From: CAYWWM01 sp965198025
GTDB taxonomy: Bacteria > Acidobacteriota > Terriglobia > 2-12-FULL-54-10
Length of the DNA stretch: 64,000 nucleotides
Reading direction: 5' to 3'
Assembly (NCBI GenBank): GCA_965198025.1
Contig: OZ240237.1
Location: 2,108,001 to 2,172,000, forward strand
Below the pieces are notes generated by a model. That model did no database searches, was not told the origin of the DNA, and saw nothing but the letters and a program-made list of their open reading frames with translations. The position numbers and the translations under genes were made by a program. Position 1 is the first letter of the stretch; every line of letters begins with the position of its first letter. This document shows positions 17,089 through 28,102 of the stretch, one piece after another.

Positions 17089-17469
17089 TCAGCGAAGCTC
17101 AATGGTCTTGCCGGAGATGAGGATGCGCTCGGCGCGCATTTCCTCGTTCTTCTGCATGTGCGGGTAGCCGACGACGGTGGCCGTTGCACCAACTTGCAGC
17201 ATCTCCTGCGTGAGGCCGCGGCGCGACATGCGCGCGGGAGGCGCGAGGACGGCGACCCAGGTCTTGGCCATCGGGCTGGTTACCTGGAGGCGGATCATGC
17301 TGTGCGGGTTCGAATAACTGGCTTGCTGGATCGTGCCGGTGAGGGTGAGCTCGCGGCTGTCGTCATATCCCGTCCAGCCGTGATGCGCCAGCGCCGCGCC
17401 GGCCAGCAAAAGGCTTGCCACAAGTCCCACGGCGAGCGATTGCAATGGAATCGATCGGTTTGCCGTCAT
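17089..17469 (-). CDS. DUF6152 family exported protein
   Basis: 126 residues with a clear signal peptide ending AGAALAHHGW. The mature part starts with the HHGW motif and has LTGTI, SNPHSMIRLQV, LAPPARMSRRG and a final VVGYPH plus RAERI block, all typical of the DUF6152 family. The fold is probably a small beta barrel in the periplasm; no function is known. It is common in Acidobacteria and Proteobacteria genomes. It appears as a single gene here. Confidence 0.75.
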   Translation of the reverse strand: MTANRSIPLQSLAVGLVASLLLAGAALAHHGWTGYDDSRELTLTGTIQQASYSNPHSMIRLQVTSPMAKTWVAVLAPPARMSRRGLTQEMLQVGATATVVGYPHMQKNEEMRAERILISGKTIELR

Positions 17470-17570
17470 GGTACACCCCCCCTGTCGTGGTGTCGTTCTG
17501 AGGGCGATTGTAGCACAGGCAGCGGATTGCGGAGGTTGGAAGGGTGACGGAAGTGATGCGGGGAAAGAGA

Positions 17571-17765
17571 TTATGAGCTTCGAGGTTCGGAGATTTCCAG
17601 GTCGCGGCAGATTTTGCGAATGAGATAATCGTTGATCTCGCGGTGTCGGGGCACAGAGGATGCCTTGCGGCGGGAACGGTTTACGTAGACAGTGTGATTG
17701 CCGCCTTTACGTTGAAATTCGCAACCGTGTTATTCCAGGTGTCGAAGGACGTCGCGACGTTTCAC
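17571..17765 (-). pseudogene. hicA: HicA toxin gene with an in-frame nonsense codon
   Basis: Reading from a GTG at 17765 that overlaps the hicB stop (GTGA), the frame gives VKRRDVLRHLE, then TAA at 17732-17730, then HGCEFQRKGGNHTVYVNRRK and a conserved PRHREI...IRKICRDLEI end. Without the stop this is a complete 64-residue HicA with the histidine in GGNHT that mRNA interferases of this family use. The expected codon at the stop is CAA (Gln in relatives), so one C-to-T change explains it. No internal start could rescue a toxin that keeps the first strand. Confidence 0.8.
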
Positions 17766-17992
17766 TTGGATGTGATGACAAAGGGTTCGCGGATAACGGG
17801 CCGTCCTCCGAGCGTTTCTTCGGCCAGTTGCCGGTTGGCTTCGAGAATGAGTTCGACCGCCTCTTCGAGGTTCGCGCGGGCCTCTTCCAGAGTCTCGCCT
17901 TGGGTGTTAGCTCCGGGGAGTTCCTCCACGAAGCCGATATAGCCCTCGGGCACTTGCTCGAATACCGCCGTCAATTGCATGGTCATGGGCAA
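17762..17992 (-). CDS. hicB: HicB-family antitoxin
   Basis: 76 residues of the HicB/UPF0150 fold: TAVFEQVPEGYIGFVEELPG, then NTQGETLEEARANLEEAVEL, the diagnostic block. There is no C-terminal DNA-binding domain, so it is the short type. It precedes hicA with a 4-bp overlap, an antitoxin-first order known for many such pairs. The antitoxin is intact although its toxin partner is interrupted. Confidence 0.85.
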   Translation of the reverse strand: MPMTMQLTAVFEQVPEGYIGFVEELPGANTQGETLEEARANLEEAVELILEANRQLAEETLGGRPVIREPFVITSK

Positions 17993-18045
17993 TCTCCTGC
18001 TGTTGATTCTACATCATGTTTTGCATTAGCCACCCAGTTTGAACG

Positions 18046-18103
18046 TGCAGGTCCCTCGTCAGAAAACGACATCGGTATGTCATTTCCCTCGCTCGGGATG
18101 ACA
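18046..18103 (+). repeat. Dispersed intergenic repeat, copy 2
   Basis: Starts TGCAGGTCCCTCGTC and ends CCCTCGCTCGGGATGACAGG, with an internal segment between two 'CCCTCG' blocks. It lies in the 280-bp gap between hicB and the ImmA gene. The remainder of that gap shows nothing recognisable. Confidence 0.6.
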
Positions 18104-18273
18104 GGTTGAAGGAGTGGTGCGGGAGAGGGTGAGAGTGGAGCGGAGGGAAGGGGCAAGCCCGTCCGATACGCGCGAGCAGTTGTGGGGCGCCCGCGCTTCA
18201 ACCAAGGGCTGGCGGGGGCGTGGTTAGCTGGGGCACCTGTCGGTGCAGTGCGTGACGAATGCTCTATGGTGAT

Positions 18274-19074
18274 TCAAGAATTGAGCAGAACAAGAACGAA
18301 ATCCGAGGAACCTAGTCTGATCGCCTGCAAGCCTACTTGCCTTCGCAGCACATCCAAATAGATGCGTCCTCGGAACTGACCCTTAACCGTAAAGCATTCC
18401 TTCAAAGGCGGAAGAAACAGTGAAGAGCTTGATCGCAAATTCCCGATCCTTCTTGGCCAAAGCATTTTGAAGTAAATATCTTCTTCCCTCTGCATCAAGG
18501 AGAAGATACCATTGGTGAGCTTCAACTCTGTTATCCGAGTAGTAGCAGACTGTAAGGAGACCAGAAATCTTGAAGCAAAATCACATGCTATCTTAGGTGA
18601 TATTTGGTTCCTTGCAAAAAAATCTCTGACTTTCCGTTCCGGCATCAAGAGTTCGCTTGCCGCCGCGTCGCACAACCTCTCCACCTCTAATCCGCTACAC
18701 GTATGTCTCTGCCATTTTGCGTTGTGGGTTCCCTGGCTAGCCAAAATGATATGGCCGATCTCGTGAGCCAATGTAAACCGTCGACGCAGGTGATTGCTGT
18801 CGGAATTCAGCTTGATTGAAAGAACTCCGTTTTCCCGTATCAACATACCGTCAATAGAGAGAGGTTCCTCCATGACGGACTCGACCTTCAATCTTTTGGC
18901 AATGGCTTCAAGATCCGTGGGTATTTTAGTCTGCGACGGAAGGAGCTGTCTGACTAGAAATCGAATGCCCTCTCTCGGATCATTGGAACCGGTCAGCTTG
19001 CAGATTTGCTGGCTTGTCCGGCTACGCCACACTTTTGGGGAGGACATCAGAGCAACCTCGATCCGTTTCGCCAC
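18274..19074 (-). CDS. ImmA/IrrE-family zinc metallopeptidase (module 1)
   Basis: 266 residues from a GTG at 19074. An ATG at 19047 with GAGG upstream is an equally good start and would shorten the overlap with the preceding gene. The HExxH zinc site is H104-E-I-G-H108 in RRRFTLAHEIGHIIL, with a downstream helix CDAAASELLMP that supplies the third ligand region, as in ImmA/IrrE. Relatives cleave transcriptional repressors to derepress phage, ICE or stress genes. No XRE repressor is next to it; instead a TPR-like gene overlaps its start. The C-terminal 100 residues match those of the broken paralogue at 22946-23632. Confidence 0.82.
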   Translation of the reverse strand: MAKRIEVALMSSPKVWRSRTSQQICKLTGSNDPREGIRFLVRQLLPSQTKIPTDLEAIAKRLKVESVMEEPLSIDGMLIRENGVLSIKLNSDSNHLRRRFTLAHEIGHIILASQGTHNAKWQRHTCSGLEVERLCDAAASELLMPERKVRDFFARNQISPKIACDFASRFLVSLQSATTRITELKLTNGIFSLMQREEDIYFKMLWPRRIGNLRSSSSLFLPPLKECFTVKGQFRGRIYLDVLRRQVGLQAIRLGSSDFVLVLLNS

Positions 19075-19738
19075 TTCTCACGAGCTTCCTCAATCCGCTT
19101 TTTACAGTACCCAAGCCCAAGCGAATGGTTCCATTGGACCGCTTGGCAACGACGCGACTGGAAGCCATATCTAAATGCCCCTGCCAGGCCAGAAGGCAAA
19201 TTTCTAGGTTCGATTCCAGTTCTTCCACCGAGCGAAAGAAATCCTTAAAAACCAGCAGGGTACCCTTTCCCTGGGAATCAAGTCTGTATAGCTTCTTTTG
19301 ACAGATCAGTGCCTCGGACCTATCACTCAACTCTTTGTAGATCGTCGCTGCCTTTCTCAACTCCTCCTTCGCTTCCAGTGAGCGTCCCTTGCTGCTGAGC
19401 CACACCCCGTAATGCTTGCTCGCTTCTGCGGATGAAGTTTTCTGGATTTTGTCCTTAAAAGGAGGGGCACTCTCGCTTTTGGCTTTAATAAAGTAGTGCT
19501 CGGCGTCCATGGATAGTTTATCTGCAATGACACCCTTCAAAGTCAGCAACTTCGAAAGATATGCGTTTCCGGGGTACTGGTTCAGGATTTCTTCGGCGTC
19601 CTCACATGTCCTCCAAGCTTGTTGACGTTGCGAATTCTCAAGGTGTGTTCTTGCCAGCCGAGTAAGGTTGACGCCTCTTTCTATTTTATCATCTTGCTGC
19701 TTTCGTTGAAGCTCATTTACATCGATCATCTTAGCCAT
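19022..19738 (-). CDS. TPR-like helical protein paired with ImmA (module 1)
   Basis: 238 residues from the ATG at 19738, which has GGAAGGA upstream; the longer frame to 19813 overlaps the nrdJ 3' end and lacks support. It is all alpha-helical with alternating A/L/Y spacing of tetratricopeptide repeats, e.g. AEEILNQYPGNAYLSKLLTL, then AEASKHYGVWLSSKGRSLEA. It has no enzyme motif. The same architecture appears in the gene at 23806-24378. Its 3' end overlaps the ImmA gene and it begins 38 bp after nrdJ, so the three may be co-transcribed. A sensor or adaptor for the peptidase is a reasonable but untested role. Confidence 0.6.
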   Translation of the reverse strand: MAKMIDVNELQRKQQDDKIERGVNLTRLARTHLENSQRQQAWRTCEDAEEILNQYPGNAYLSKLLTLKGVIADKLSMDAEHYFIKAKSESAPPFKDKIQKTSSAEASKHYGVWLSSKGRSLEAKEELRKAATIYKELSDRSEALICQKKLYRLDSQGKGTLLVFKDFFRSVEELESNLEICLLAWQGHLDMASSRVVAKRSNGTIRLGLGTVKSGLRKLVRSGETDRGCSDVLPKSVA

Positions 19739-19776
19739 ATCTATTTCCTTCCTTAGTATTTGCTTACTGATTTCTC

Positions 19777-22866
<3,090 letters not shown>

Positions 22867-22945
22867 GAATTCTCCTTCTTTGTAAATAACCCAAACAGGA
22901 TGTGTTGGTTAGACAAACTATGGCGAACATATTGCGGGCAGTTTG

Positions 22946-23632
22946 CTAGCCCCGCAATAAACCCAGAACATGGTCCCGGCCTAGCCTTTGCACTTTCAGG
23001 GAGACCTCCCGTGTTCCCCTGTAATCGCGATACAACTCGCGAGTCTGGACCGCAGACGTATCTTCCATTGCGCGAGTGAACGGTTCAGTTGGAAGTTGGT
23101 CATCGGCCCAGTAACGATCTCCCACGTACCAAAGCCGTCGCGGATTCCCTTCCCATTTCCAAAGGTAGATAGACTCCTTCCAGCCATTGAGCTCCCTTAT
23201 GCGGCGTGCGGCAGCGTAAAGAGAAACGTTGAACCGACTTGCAAACGAAAGGAGGGCTCCCATGGAAGGGGGCCTTTCGATGGATTCCAAAGCTTCGTCC
23301 ATGGGCATCAAGAGCTCGGCAGCGACAAAGTCACACGCTTGCTCAAGGGGATTCGAGTTAAGGCAGCGCCGGGCCGATCGCGCATTTCCCGGATGAAATA
23401 ATCAAATGCCCAAGTTCATGCGCTAGCGTAAATCTTCGGCGAGTCGGGATACCTTCAGAGTTTATCTTTATGACCAATTTTGTTCCTTGAGAAAAGACTC
23501 CTCCATCAAACGGGGAGCCTCTTCAACGATTGCTGAAACGCCCAAAGTCGTTGCGAGATGCTCCAGCGTCATGCCGGGTTTGCGATACCGATTAACATAG
23601 TCTGCGCAACGGCATGGAAGTGGATCAGGCCT
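22946..23632 (-). pseudogene. ImmA/IrrE-family peptidase gene broken by two compensating indels (module 2)
   Basis: Three frames join to one protein. Frame 1 gives CADYVNRYRKPGMTLEHLAT then GVSAIVEEAPR; after a lost base near 23509 a second frame gives FDGGVFSQGTKLVIKINSEG and RRRFTLAHELGHLI with the zinc HExxH. After an added base near 23402 the first frame resumes with FHPGNARSARRCLNSNPLEQ and ACDFVAAELLMPMD, ending in GRDHVLGLLRG. Without the two indels this is a normal ImmA-like protease homologous to module 1 along its length. Stops in the intact frame make it a pseudogene unless the indels are assembly errors. Confidence 0.75.
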
Positions 23633-23792
23633 CTACCAGTAGACTCGCATATCGATAGAACGTAATTGTTTCTGTGTTTCCGGTTTGCGGTGGTTCGCAT
23701 TGGGAACAGTCAAGCAAAAAGGGATGGTTGGTCTAGTCCTTCTGAGGGTTCCGCACGGACAACAACAATTCAAGGAAGTATTTCTCAGTCAT
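23625..23792 (-). pseudogene. Possible small gene between TPR and ImmA, with a TAG at codon 20
   Basis: Directly after the module-2 TPR gene an ATG with AGAGG upstream opens MTEKYFLELLLSVRNPQKD, TAG, TNHPFLLDCSQCEPP and ends LLVEA, 55 sense codons in all. A CAG-to-TAG change would restore one frame. No counterpart exists in module 1, where the TPR and ImmA genes overlap. It could also be chance sequence or the lost N-terminus of the ImmA gene. Confidence 0.2.
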
Positions 23793-23805
23793 CCTTTGGA
23801 AGCCT

Positions 23806-24378
23806 CTAGCAAATCGAGTTTCCCTGTTTAAGTTCCCTGACTATGCCGAGATGCAGGCGCCAGGCCATGAGTTGTTCCGACCATGTGAAGGCCTTGTCCT
23901 TACAGATCTTCCAAAGTGTTAGAAAATTTTCAAGCTCAACATGATCCTTCTTCTTAAGGTCAACATGTATGATCTTTAACTGGACCCGGTCTCTGGCATG
24001 TTCGCGATGCTGCTCCACGCCAATTTCCTCGGCCCGTTTGAACGCTGACATTGCGAGGGCGAAATTCCTGGAACGTTCGTAGAAATCCCCAAGGTGTTCG
24101 AGGCACCGGATTCGCAACTCGGGATAAAGCAATTCAAAGGGTGCCGACTTCTTGTCGGCTTCCCTTAGATAGTCTTGAGCGAGCGGGTTGCGCTTTGCTG
24201 ACAACGCCTCACCCAACAGTAAAAAGAACTTCATCAACTCGACAGTATTTGGATAAAGCTCAATATCATCTTTGATTCCGTTGAGACTCTCTATCGCCAG
24301 ATCAGGTTTCTTCTGATTTATGAAATTTTCTGCGTTTTCAAGAGCAGATTGAATTTCGCGAAGCTTCGAATCGTCCAT
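23806..24378 (-). CDS. TPR-like helical protein paired with ImmA (module 2)
   Basis: 190 residues from the ATG at 24378 with a perfect AAGGAG 7 nt upstream; the frame extends 18 codons further without support. Helical repeats: LENAENFINQKKPDLAIESL, LGEALSAKRNPLAQDYL, LEHLGDFYERSRNFALAMSA. It aligns by eye with the module-1 protein around the 'YPN/YPG...LL.L.G...A..Y...A...SAPF' core, so the two are diverged paralogues. There is no catalytic motif. It is intact although the ImmA gene after it is broken. Confidence 0.6.
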   Translation of the reverse strand: MDDSKLREIQSALENAENFINQKKPDLAIESLNGIKDDIELYPNTVELMKFFLLLGEALSAKRNPLAQDYLREADKKSAPFELLYPELRIRCLEHLGDFYERSRNFALAMSAFKRAEEIGVEQHREHARDRVQLKIIHVDLKKKDHVELENFLTLWKICKDKAFTWSEQLMAWRLHLGIVRELKQGNSIC

Positions 24379-24596
24379 ACCAGTCTCCTTTGTAATAGTA
24401 TTTTCGGACTTTATAGCAAGATATTGTGCCATGTCAAGCAGAATCCCCCAATTAGTGGTGTTGGGGGAAGGATTGGGGGAAACTGACGAATTACGATGAA
24501 CTGGTACTCTATAGGGCTAATGGGACGAAGAGTATCCGGCGCGGGCCGCCCGAGCATGCGTTGGCCCGACAGCGGTCTAGTGAGAGAATCGGGGGC

Positions 24597-26051
24597 ATGA
24601 CGAGTCGATCTGCCATGTTCCGGCCTGGTCCAGGGACGGGCGCCGAGCGTGCCGAGGAGCTGCGGCGCCGCTATCCGCGATTCGTCTATGAAAGGTTTCA
24701 GGCGGAGCGCACGGGCGATGCCCTGCGGGTGCGGTTCCATTTCCGTGCGGAACCGGACCTCGAGTTTGCGCCGGAGACGGTTTTTCCGGGCGTGGACTGG
24801 CGGCGCGTGGATGCACTGCCGGAGGGTTTGCTCGAAAACCTCCTGTTCCACGTCGGGCTGGTCGAGACGCTGAGCTACTGGAAGGCGGTGTGCTCGCCGG
24901 AAATCCGGGTCGAAGCGGGGGCGCTGGACCCCGAACAGACCGCCTGGTTCCTCGATCTGCTGCGTCATGGGATGAGGGAGTATTTCTACGTCAACGGAAT
25001 GGACTGGCGGACAGAGGAGTTTGTGCGGGTGGACGGGGAGAGCAAGCAAGGGCAGATCCCCCGACCCGCGTCCCTCGACTCCGCGCGGGACCAGCCGCCC
25101 GCCCGGGATGACAGCAGAAGGAACCTGGTTCTGAGCAGCGGCGGCAAGGATTCCGTGGTGACGCTGGAACTCCTGCGAGAAGCCGGAGAACCATTCGACT
25201 GCCTGTTGCTGAACCCGACCGATGCCGCCATGGCCGTGGCGCGGCAGGCCGGCTGCGCGGAGCCGATCCTTCTGAAGCGAACGATTGATCCGCGCCTGCT
25301 CGCGTTGAACGAGGCCGGATACCTGAACGGCCACACGCCGTTTTCGGCGCTACTGGCTTGCCTGGGAGTGGCAGCGGCCGCGGTGTACGGCTACGGCCGC
25401 GTGATCGTCTCGAACGAGCGCAGCGCCGAGGAGGCGAGCGTTCGATACCTGGGCGAGCCGGTCCATCACCAGTACAGCAAGACGCTGCGTTTCGAGACGC
25501 AGTTCCGGGAATACTGCGGAAAGCATTTGAGCGGGGAAATCGAATATTTCAGCTTGCTGCGGCCGCTCTATGAACTGCAGATTGCGCGGCAGTTCGCCCG
25601 GCACCCGGCGTACTTTCCAATCTTCCGGAGCTGCAACCGGGGAATGAAGGCAAACGCATGGTGCGGCGAGTGCTCGAAGTGCCTGTTTGTCTATACCGTG
25701 CTCTATCCGTTTGTGGAGCGGGAAGAGATATCGGCGATTTTCGGGAAGGATACGTTTTCATGGGAGGGGGCAGCGGACGGCCTGCGGGCGCTGCTGGGCA
25801 TGGACAGCGCCAAGCCGTTCGAGTGCGTCGGAACGCGGGAGGAAACGCTGGCGGCGATTTGGCTCAGCGTCGAGCGAATGAAGCAGCAGGGAGTATCTCT
25901 GCCTCCGGCGCTGGCGGAGATGGAACAGAGCGTTCTGGCGAAGCGCAGAGATTTGCACGACGCGGCAGGGCGAATTCTTACCGCATGGACAGACGAGCAC
26001 CACGTGCCCGGGGACCTGGTTACGATGGTACGCACAGAAGCCAGCCTTTGA
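24597..26051 (+). CDS. murL: MurL-type UDP-MurNAc-L-Ala-L-Glu epimerase
   Basis: 484 residues from the ATG at 24597. The N-terminal domain has ENLLFHVGLVETLSYWKAVC and GMREYFYVNGMDW; the C-terminal domain has a PP-loop-like SSGGKDSVVTLELL, then NGHTPFSALLA, VSNERSAEEASV and the cysteine block RSCNRGMKANAWCGECSKC. This is the pattern of MurL, which with an L-Glu-adding MurD supplies D-Glu for peptidoglycan without glutamate racemase. The peptide between the domains (about residues 152-174) is encoded by an inserted copy of the dispersed repeat. If MurL is wrong, an unassigned PP-loop ATP pyrophosphatase is the alternative. Confidence 0.75.
   Translation: MTSRSAMFRPGPGTGAERAEELRRRYPRFVYERFQAERTGDALRVRFHFRAEPDLEFAPETVFPGVDWRRVDALPEGLLENLLFHVGLVETLSYWKAVCSPEIRVEAGALDPEQTAWFLDLLRHGMREYFYVNGMDWRTEEFVRVDGESKQGQIPRPASLDSARDQPPARDDSRRNLVLSSGGKDSVVTLELLREAGEPFDCLLLNPTDAAMAVARQAGCAEPILLKRTIDPRLLALNEAGYLNGHTPFSALLACLGVAAAAVYGYGRVIVSNERSAEEASVRYLGEPVHHQYSKTLRFETQFREYCGKHLSGEIEYFSLLRPLYELQIARQFARHPAYFPIFRSCNRGMKANAWCGECSKCLFVYTVLYPFVEREEISAIFGKDTFSWEGAADGLRALLGMDSAKPFECVGTREETLAAIWLSVERMKQQGVSLPPALAEMEQSVLAKRRDLHDAAGRILTAWTDEHHVPGDLVTMVRTEASL
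25052..25117 (+). repeat. Dispersed repeat copy inside the murL coding frame
   Basis: Reads GCAGATCCC, then TCCCTCGACTCCGCGCGGGA, and ends CCCGGGATGACAGCAG, with the same ends as the intergenic copies. Its length keeps the frame, adding about 22 residues (QIPRPASLDSARDQPPARDD) just before the SSGGKDS loop. Confidence 0.6.
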
Positions 26052-26141
26052 AAAAATTGTTCGTATCCGCTGGCGTTACTGTCGTTATTTGCCTTGTCCG
26101 AGGAGATGGAGCACAGGCCCTGGCGGGCTTTGCTCGAAGAG

Positions 26142-26160
26142 GACAGGCCGGAGGCCTGTC
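26142..26160. repeat. REP-like hairpin, GACAGGCC/GGCCTGTC
   Basis: Perfect 8-bp arms with a 3-nt loop in the 158-bp convergent gap between murL and the haemoglobin gene. The same motif with flanking GAGCACAGGCC is clustered at 61740-61855. Confidence 0.5.
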
Positions 26161-26209
26161 GCTACCTGGCTGTAGCTGCTTGAGCAAGGCCAGCGTCAAC
26201 ATGCCGACC

Positions 26210-26680
26210 TCAGTTCCTGTCTCCCTCGACAATCTCCGCCTTCATTTCAGAAAACAGTCCCAGGAATTCCTGTTTCTCGCGCGCGGGGACTCTCAGTTCA
26301 TCCAGGGCGGCGGCGACGTGCTGCATCAGGGCGTCCCAGTCGGCGGCGGTGATGCCAAGCCCGGAGTGGGCGGCTTTCATGGATCGGCCGATGTAAGAGC
26401 AGGGGCCTCCGGCCATTTCGCAGAGCAGGTCCACGCTCAACTGGCGGGCACGCGTACGGGAGTTGAGGCTGCGGCCCCCGGCGAAGCGGCTGAAGCGCGG
26501 GTCAGCGCGCAAGCGCGCCAGGAACGTGTCAGTGATCGAGGCGATCACATCGTAGCCGCCGATGCGCTGATAAAGCGAGCGGCCAGACGCGTCCTGGGCG
26601 GAGGAGTCAGGAAGAGAAAGCGCCATCGCCAAGAAGACGACGGGCAGAAACCGAAGGGTGATGGCGTGAGTCTGTGTCAT
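26210..26680 (-). CDS. Exported group I-like truncated haemoglobin
   Basis: 156 residues from the ATG at 26680, which begins a typical signal peptide MTQTHAITLRFLPVVFLAMA ending near SAQDA. The mature part has SLYQRIGGYDVIASITDTFL, a GG-type turn (FAGGRSLNS) and the proximal haem histidine in MKAAHSGLGIT. Truncated haemoglobins usually act in the cytoplasm in O2 or NO handling; export to the periplasm would be less usual. An upstream in-frame extension to 26785 is possible but lacks a ribosome-binding site. Confidence 0.75.
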   Translation of the reverse strand: MTQTHAITLRFLPVVFLAMALSLPDSSAQDASGRSLYQRIGGYDVIASITDTFLARLRADPRFSRFAGGRSLNSRTRARQLSVDLLCEMAGGPCSYIGRSMKAAHSGLGITAADWDALMQHVAAALDELRVPAREKQEFLGLFSEMKAEIVEGDRN

Positions 26681-26881
26681 CCGGTCCGACCCTCTGCCAT
26701 TATAGCTCCTCATAGTTCCTTGCGGGAATGCCGGAAAGCCGTTTGGCGGGCGGATGCCGCCGGGTTGGCCTGTGGTTTTCGGCATTGGCCAGTGGACGGT
26801 CTCGGGTTATGGTGGAAGTGCAGGAAAAATCGCCAGACGGGGGCCGGGGGGATTGCCCGTGGCAAGACGCGGGAGGTTTGT

Positions 26882-27496
26882 ATGGCGAGCAGCAAGGAAG
26901 CGCAGGAACTCGAAGAGAAGCTGGCGCGGACCGAACGGCAGATGGTGGTGATCCAGAAAGTCAGCCGCCTGGTGGCCCAGAAGCTCACGCTGCCGAAGGC
27001 CCTGCAGGCGATTCTGGACGTAGTCAGCGAAGCGACCGGCGGGGACGCCTGCCTGATCTATCTGATCGACGCCGACGAACTGGTGCTGTGCGGGTCCAGC
27101 CCGGCCCACCCGGAGCAGATCGGGCGCATCCGGCTGAAATTGGGTGAAGGGTTGACAGGCTGGGTGGCGCAGGAACGCCGCATGGTGTCGATCCCGCAGG
27201 AGGCCTACCGGGATCTCCGATTCCACGCCTTCACCGACCTTCCTGAAGACTCATTCGAGGCATTCCTGTCGGTTCCGATTATCGTGCGCGACGAGGTCGT
27301 GGGCGTAATCAACGTCCAACATCGCCAGCCGCATCAGCACGGCGGCAGCGAGATCGAAATGCTGCGGACGGTGGGCGAGCAGGTGGGTTGCGTGATCGTG
27401 CTGGCGCGCATCGGAAACGAAACCGCGTACTCGTCGTCGTATGTGGAATTCTTACTCTCGATGCCCCCGGCCGGAGCCCCCAGAGGGTCGAGTTAG
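26882..27496 (+). CDS. GAF-domain protein
   Basis: 204 residues from the ATG at 26882 with GGGAGG about 7-12 nt upstream; the frame is open for another 400 codons upstream but runs through non-coding sequence and the haemoglobin gene. A short N-terminal coiled coil (EAQELEEKLARTERQMVVIQ) leads into one GAF domain: AILDVVSEATGGDACLIYLI, RIRLKLGEGLTGWVAQ, SVPIIVRDEVVGVINVQH. No output domain follows, so it may bind a small ligand and act on a partner. Its end overlaps the convergent membrane protein gene by 4 bp. Confidence 0.8.
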   Translation: MASSKEAQELEEKLARTERQMVVIQKVSRLVAQKLTLPKALQAILDVVSEATGGDACLIYLIDADELVLCGSSPAHPEQIGRIRLKLGEGLTGWVAQERRMVSIPQEAYRDLRFHAFTDLPEDSFEAFLSVPIIVRDEVVGVINVQHRQPHQHGGSEIEMLRTVGEQVGCVIVLARIGNETAYSSSYVEFLLSMPPAGAPRGSS

Positions 27497-28026
27497 CCTT
27501 CGGCCGGCCGCCGGACGAGGCGGAAGGTCAGCCAGATTCCCAGCACCAGTTTGAGCAGATCGAGCGCCGAATAGGCGCCGTGGAGCATGCCGAACCGGCG
27601 CAGCCCGGGCGGCGGCGGGTCTCGCGGAACAAAGTCCAGCCCGCGGCCGATCTCGACCAGCTGCGGCGTCAGATAAAAGGTCATGAACAGGCTGAGGCCC
27701 AGCATCACGCCGGCGCCGATCGTGAACGTACGATCGTTCCAACCCTTTGGACCAGACCGCAGGGCCAAGCCCAGCAACACGGCACCGAGAAAAATCTCCG
27801 CCCCTCCCCAGACACGGAAGTAGAAGCGGTTGAGCTCCGACGACAGATAGCGCAGGACAATACGCGCATCGCCGCCGGAGAGCGGCGCGATCTTCTCTTG
27901 AAACTCGGCAGGCGTGGGTGATTCGAGCAGCCGGTCCACCATGAAGAAGTTTTCCGCGGCAACGAGTCCGATCAGAATCATTCCAACCAGCAAGCTACCC
28001 AGCAAGAACCCCATCAGCACGCGCAT
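27493..28026 (-). CDS. Four-helix membrane protein, DUF4149-like
   Basis: 177 residues with four hydrophobic helices: about 5-27, 72-92, 98-118 and 148-168. Conserved-looking features are the amphipathic stretch after helix 1 and the segment TPQLVEIGRG before RRFGMLHGAYSALDLLKL, which resembles the DUF4149 pattern. No catalytic residues are evident and no function is known. It faces AlkA head to head across a 76-bp gap. Confidence 0.5.
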   Translation of the reverse strand: MRVLMGFLLGSLLVGMILIGLVAAENFFMVDRLLESPTPAEFQEKIAPLSGGDARIVLRYLSSELNRFYFRVWGGAEIFLGAVLLGLALRSGPKGWNDRTFTIGAGVMLGLSLFMTFYLTPQLVEIGRGLDFVPRDPPPPGLRRFGMLHGAYSALDLLKLVLGIWLTFRLVRRPAEG

Positions 28027-28102
28027 GTTCGACTCCCCGCTACGATTCGGATACGATTTCGGACCCGGGCAGTGCTCCGATTCACCATGCTATGCTACCG
28101 CA

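Noticed and set aside
22867..22945. Cobalamin riboswitch before the B12-dependent nrdJ
   Set aside because: Only 79 bp are available and no B12-box like sequence was seen.
25658..26881. Upstream extension of the GAF protein by about 400 codons
   Set aside because: It overlaps the murL end and the antisense haemoglobin gene. A strong GGGAGG site marks the ATG at 26882 as the start.
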